The notes under the pieces: model-generated
Databases searched by the model: none
What the model was told of the DNA's origin: nothing
The model's input: only the letters and a program-made list of their open reading frames with translations
Assembly: GCA_964583605.1 (NCBI GenBank)
Contig: CAZOWL010000005.1
Span: 30,834-94,833 of the forward strand
Direction: 5' to 3'
DNA from: CAZOWL01 sp964583605
GTDB taxonomy: Bacteria > Pseudomonadota > Gammaproteobacteria > Chromatiales > Chromatiaceae
Length of the DNA: 64,000 nucleotides
Made by a program: the position numbers and the translations under genes
Part shown: one piece after another, positions 60,407 to 64,000 of the stretch
Numbering within the stretch: the first letter of the stretch is position 1
Layout: each line of letters opens with the position of its first letter

Positions 60407-60971
60407 CGTGATTGTTGCAGGTAGAGATCCGGGCGTTTAGATGCCAGGAAGTAGGATCCCCATGCCCCCTCACATGGACACGTTGACTCCATCACACCGC
60501 AAACGAGGCATCAGGAGGCCCAGCCGACCGAGACTCTGCGAGGAAACGATTGACGCGATGTCGGCGAAGATTAAACAGGAGGACTATGAACAGAAGATTC
60601 ACCTGGGATTAAGCTTTGGTTGCCACATTGAGGACGGCAATGTCATCGGCCAACTGTTCAGTGTTGCGCAAGCTGTCGAAAGGACGGAGCGGTCTTGATC
60701 ATAGGCCCGGCCAATGGGCAAGCTCCGCACATGCTGGCCGTGCCGCCATGGAGGAGATAGGGTTCTTGCAGTCCCCTGCCATAGGCATTGCCCCTACACC
60801 GCATCCGAGATCCTCGATGAGGGGCTCCTGCCAGGGAACTGAATCGGTCACGACGACGGCGGCCGAGAAGACGAGGTCCTACCCGGTCTTTCCGCTCGGC
60901 CGCCCGTTACAAATCGGGACCTGACCGCCGGCACACGGCCGGCGCCTCGTCCTGGTCGGGACACGCCCTGT
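60407..60971. other. Interval without recognisable gene
   Basis: About 565 bp. A strong GGAGG at about 60580 precedes an ATG that opens only an eight-codon frame. An 85-codon frame from 60441 has no family resemblance. Nothing else supported. Confidence 0.5.
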
Positions 60972-62807
60972 TCAGCGTTTCTGAGGGTCAACCGTGAATT
61001 TGGCGATCACCTGTGGCTCGAGCGCGGTCACCGCCTCGGGGTCAGCGAGGAGCTCGGCCTCGCTGTGCGCTTGCGTCCCCCAGATGGTCACGGTCAGCCG
61101 TTGGGTCTCGGCGTCGACGTCGAGCTCGGCCCAGGCGTGATGGTGCGCGGCGACATAATCGCCTTGCACGAGGGTTGCGTCGATCAGGCCGTTGGCCACC
61201 TCGAGGTTGGCGTCGAGGCCGATGGGGTCGTAGCCGAGGGGCGTGAGCTGCGCGTTGATCAGGCCCTCCAGGAAGTCGTCCTTGTCGTTTGGCACATCGT
61301 CCGAGTCCGGGGCGACGGGGAGGGCGTTGTAGAAGGCGACCTCCCCGAGTGTCAATAGACCGACCCCCGCGGCGATGTTGACGACGGCCGGCCCGAAACG
61401 GCCATCGAAGAAGGACACCGGCCCGGTCACGATCTCGAACGCGCCGGTGGGGATCTGCTCGCCCGTCGGTGAGGTGTAGGTCAGATTGTTCACCAAGGTG
61501 CCATGGAAGTCGCCGGCGAGGAAGACGACGTTGTCGATACCGAGTAGGTCGATGTAGGCAAGCAGCTCGGTGCGCTCCGCCGCATAGCCCTCGAAACGGT
61601 CCTCCGCGTTGACCACACCGAAGTTCTGGATAGGCTCCGGGATCACGACAAACTTCCAGGTCACGCCGTCGCGCTGCGCCCGCAACAGGTCGGCCTGCAG
61701 TGCTCGCAGCTGCGGCTTGCCGAGCAAGGTGCGCGTCGGGTCGAAGGTCGCCGCGATGAAATCGGCGATGGCCACGGGGTCCTGCGGATCGGCGACCGGA
61801 TCCAGCTGGGCGTCTCGGAACGAGCGGCTGTCCAGGATGATGAAGGCCGCGTCGTCGCCATAGCGGCGGAAGCGGTAGAGTCGCGGCCGGTCCTCGACGC
61901 GGCTGTCGCGGCTGAACCGCCACTTGGTCTCCCGCACCGGGTGGTACTCCTGGAAGGCCTGGAGCGCATCCTTGTAGGCCTGCGTCTGGTTCACGAAGGG
62001 CACCGGGTCGGTGAACAGCGGCGGCTCGTCCGGGTTGACGTCCGGCGCATCGGGTGATTCCCCCGGGGCGGCCCCACCGGCGAAGTTGTCCACCAGCTCG
62101 TGGTCGTCGATGGTCGCGAGGAGCGATTGCGCGCGCGTGACCGCGGGCATCACGTTGACGTCCGGCGCCTCGGGCCGGGCCGAGGCCACCTCGGCGTGCT
62201 TGATGCGGAAGTCCTCCAGGGTCCGGGCCTGGTCCTTATACGGAAGGGCTGGCGTCTCGAGGTCGGCGTAGATGGTGTCGCCGAGCTTCAAGATGAGGTC
62301 CAGATCCCGCTCCGGCACATTGCGCAGGGCGGGATAGGGAGGCGCCTGCTGCCAGTCGCCGGCGGCGCCGAAGGTCAGCCCGTGCTTGGCGCCGGGCAGC
62401 GCTGGGGTGACGAAACGCCCGTCGATGCGCTCGCCGGTCCGGAGGTTGGTCACTGCGTATCGGTACTCGGAACCGGGCTCGAGGTGCCTGGCGATGACCT
62501 TGGCCGGCTCCGCTGGGTCAGTGACCCAGCGGAGGCGATGGTGCACCTGCCCGTCGGGACCGCTCTCCTCCCACCGGCTCCACTCGAAGCGCAGCAATGC
62601 AGGCAGGTCACTGCGGGCCATCAGCACGGCGCTGCGGGGCGTGACATCGCCCGAGGCGATGCCGTTCGGCAGCCCCTCGACAAAGGCCTGGGATTCAGGG
62701 AACGCGCCGGGGATGCCCCCATCGCTCCAGACAGTTGCGGGCGTCGTGGCCAGGGCGAGCGCAAGCGCGTGAAGGGCTAAGCGTACAGGTCGGCGGCAGT
62801 GGCTCAT
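60972..62807 (-). CDS. PhoD-family alkaline phosphatase/phosphodiesterase
   Basis: A 611-residue secreted metallophosphoesterase of the PhoD-like family. The signal peptide is basic then hydrophobic (ALHALALALATTPATVW). Family blocks: GLPNGIASGDVTPRSAVLMAR at the start of the mature protein, ILKLGDTIYAD, TIDDHELVDNF, and FLAGDFHGTLVNN. It releases phosphate from organic phosphates outside the cytoplasm using calcium and iron. I chose the ATG at 62807 with GGAG upstream. No pho box was identified. Confidence 0.88.
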   Translation of the reverse strand: MSHCRRPVRLALHALALALATTPATVWSDGGIPGAFPESQAFVEGLPNGIASGDVTPRSAVLMARSDLPALLRFEWSRWEESGPDGQVHHRLRWVTDPAEPAKVIARHLEPGSEYRYAVTNLRTGERIDGRFVTPALPGAKHGLTFGAAGDWQQAPPYPALRNVPERDLDLILKLGDTIYADLETPALPYKDQARTLEDFRIKHAEVASARPEAPDVNVMPAVTRAQSLLATIDDHELVDNFAGGAAPGESPDAPDVNPDEPPLFTDPVPFVNQTQAYKDALQAFQEYHPVRETKWRFSRDSRVEDRPRLYRFRRYGDDAAFIILDSRSFRDAQLDPVADPQDPVAIADFIAATFDPTRTLLGKPQLRALQADLLRAQRDGVTWKFVVIPEPIQNFGVVNAEDRFEGYAAERTELLAYIDLLGIDNVVFLAGDFHGTLVNNLTYTSPTGEQIPTGAFEIVTGPVSFFDGRFGPAVVNIAAGVGLLTLGEVAFYNALPVAPDSDDVPNDKDDFLEGLINAQLTPLGYDPIGLDANLEVANGLIDATLVQGDYVAAHHHAWAELDVDAETQRLTVTIWGTQAHSEAELLADPEAVTALEPQVIAKFTVDPQKR

Positions 62808-63284
62808 ACGGGTTACTCCAAGGTTGGGGTATCGCTGCAAGGGTAGGGATCGATTGCCTCAGCGGGCCGCGCCCCCAACGCGCACCATCAGCGCCGATCC
62901 GCGGCACGGGCTGATCGCAGGCGAAACGGGCGAGCGGCGCGGGAGGGCCGTGAATCGGGCGCTCGCTGCAAGCGTAATCGCCGCGGAAAATCCTTTACCG
63001 CGACTGGGAGCGCTCGTGCCTGCGGGGTCAACCACCGGGAGGCTGTCTCGGCATCGGAGGGAAGGTCCGAGTTCCAGGTCGGGCTCCGGAGGCGTCGACC
63101 GCGCGGCTCAAGGCCGACGCAGCGTCGCGGGCCCGGAGCACAATAGCGCTAGTCTCGCGCAGCCGTGTTGCGGCAGCGTTAAGAGACCGTTAAGAGTCAC
63201 CGACGGCCGAATTACAGGTGTCCGGGCGCGTAGGGATCATCTGACATCGACCGCTGTCGACTTGCCAGATTGCAGCCCGCGTAG
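62808..63284. other. Interval upstream of phoD-like gene
   Basis: About 480 bp without a convincing gene. It should hold the promoter of the phosphatase gene. A short direct repeat (AGAGACCGTTAAGAGTC around 63180-63195) was noted but not assigned. Confidence 0.45.
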
Positions 63285-63309
63285 GTTGGGGTGAGGTACG
63301 AACCCCAAC
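63285..63309. repeat. Palindromic repeat GTTGGGGT / ACCCCAAC
   Basis: Perfect 8-bp arms around a 9-base centre, preceded by GTAG. Elements of this form are common between genes in Gammaproteobacteria and are often found near REP-associated transposases. It covers the apparent start of the next frame. Confidence 0.75.
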
Positions 63310-63476
63310 ATCGGCCGAACCCGCGGCACCGCGTTGGGTTAGAGACGGATGGCCGCATTCGCCATTGGCTCTACGTCGATGCGCTTGGCAAATACCTTCG
63401 TATGATCACTTTGGCGGACGGGAAGACGCTGCATCATGCCTTTCCAGATCGAACCTACAAAGGCGAGCGATCATGA
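63291..63476 (+). CDS. DUF4258-like protein fragment
   Basis: A 61-residue frame. From residue 20 it resembles the C-terminal half of small DUF4258-type proteins (IRHWLYVDALGKYLRMITLADG then HHAFPDRTYK). Residues 1-19 come from the palindromic repeat and spacer, so the original N-terminus is probably lost. It overlaps the DUF2283 gene by four bases. Such pairs are proposed toxin-antitoxin modules, but no activity is shown. Confidence 0.5.
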   Translation: MRYEPQHRPNPRHRVGLETDGRIRHWLYVDALGKYLRMITLADGKTLHHAFPDRTYKGERS

Positions 63477-63679
63477 CCTTCGAATACTTTCCCGATACCG
63501 ATACGCTGTACATCGCGTTCCGCCCCGGTCCCGGCGCTGATGCCGCCGAGGTCGCACCCGACGTGATCTTCGACTACGATGCCAGCGGTCACGTCATCGC
63601 TCTTACCGTCGAGCACGCAAGCGAACGCACAGACCTCACCTCGTTTTCAGTAACTCGGATTCCCGCGCTTGCTGCGTAA
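63473..63679 (+). CDS. DUF2283 family protein
   Basis: A 68-residue protein: FEYFPDTDTLYIAFRPG near the start, then FDYDASGHVIALTVEHASE, the pattern of DUF2283. It often follows a DUF4258 gene, as it does here, and may be the antitoxin-like partner. The ATG lies within the preceding stop (ATGA). Confidence 0.8.
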   Translation: MTFEYFPDTDTLYIAFRPGPGADAAEVAPDVIFDYDASGHVIALTVEHASERTDLTSFSVTRIPALAA

Positions 63680-64000
63680 CTTCACGGGTAACCGGTTCGC
63701 CCCCTTGGTTGCTAGCTCCGGGGAGAGAGGTCACCCGGAAAGGGGGCGGCTAATGGGTGACCCCTCACACGTCTTCGTTGCCGCGTGCGGTCACGTGATA
63801 CAGCGCGGCGCACCAGCAAGCTCTGGCCGTAACAGTCTCGCCATCGTTACTCGCCTGCGGTTTGTCGCCGCGCTAAACACAAACCAACATCGTCAGATGT
63901 GCAATGGGAGACCTGACCAGGTCGTTTCGTGACCTGGTCGTTTCTGGCTGCCCTTGTCTCCCTCCCGCCGACCGGCTAACCTCGAGCCAATCGCCGGTCA
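63680..64000. other. Terminal interval with inverted repeats
   Basis: About 320 bp without a convincing gene. Two perfect inverted repeats: GGTCACCC/GGGTGACC at 63729-63762 (18-base centre) and CCAGGTC/GACCTGG at 63917-63937 (7-base loop). The window ends here. Confidence 0.5.

Noticed and set aside
60441..60698. An 85-codon frame upstream of the protease gene
   Set aside because: No ribosome-binding site or recognisable motif, and composition is unlike neighbouring genes.

Overview
This 64-kb GC-rich window looks like chromosomal DNA of a gammaproteobacterium, most likely a purple sulfur bacterium (Chromatiaceae) or close relative. The evidence is an SoeBC-type sulfite-oxidising module at the left edge, a complete system I cytochrome c maturation operon, an outer-membrane electron conduit of MtrA/MtrB (PioA/PioB) type, and an N-acetylglutaminylglutamine amide (NAGGN) osmolyte cluster suggesting a salty habitat. 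No rRNA, tRNA, CRISPR array or intact transposon was found; nearly all the DNA is ordinary chromosome with many short repeats.

Layout. 1-1566: end of soeB, then soeC. 1607-5139: rubrerythrin, cpdA, acylphosphatase, wrbA-hda. 5171-8671: a CDP-alcohol phosphatidyltransferase, purM-purN and an alpha/beta hydrolase. 9205-13979: NAGGN cluster (asnO, ngg, M42 peptidase), leftward. 14751-15389: folE. 15577-20826: leftward electron-conduit operon (decaheme cytochrome, MtrB-like barrel, two diheme c4-like cytochromes). 21477-25737: CNP1-like protein, prlC, ubiD. 25883-29596: RRM protein, glycine-zipper lipoprotein, hemC-hemD-SDR. 30045-37411: ccmABCDEFGHI, including a 56-residue ccmD. 37739-42569: PEBP-like protein, EF-G paralogue, a triple-domain QueD-like protein and queC. 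42696-46833: ssb followed by rfbBACD (dTDP-rhamnose). 47072-49897: uvrA. 49980-55225: MocA-like protein, Uma2 protein, XdhC and a Tat-exported molybdenum hydroxylase (IorAB type). 55347-56782: V4R sensor plus diguanylate cyclase. 57211-63679: a decayed zone with a transposase remnant, a pstC remnant, a hypothetical gene, a subtilase with calcium-binding repeats, PhoD phosphatase and a DUF4258/DUF2283-like pair.

The functional units fit together. The ccm operon and hemCD supply haem and the machinery to mature the roughly 14 haems of the electron-conduit operon (ten in the decaheme protein, two in each diheme protein). That operon would let the cell take electrons from, or give electrons to, an extracellular donor or acceptor, alongside sulfite oxidation by Soe.

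The most striking non-coding signal is a family of about 125-127 bp three-hairpin repeats: seven full and two partial copies. One copy supplies the C-terminus of CcmH and two lie head to tail beside a transposase remnant. A second family, a 17-bp palindrome with 7-bp arms, is present seven times, twice as inverted doublets resembling REPINs.
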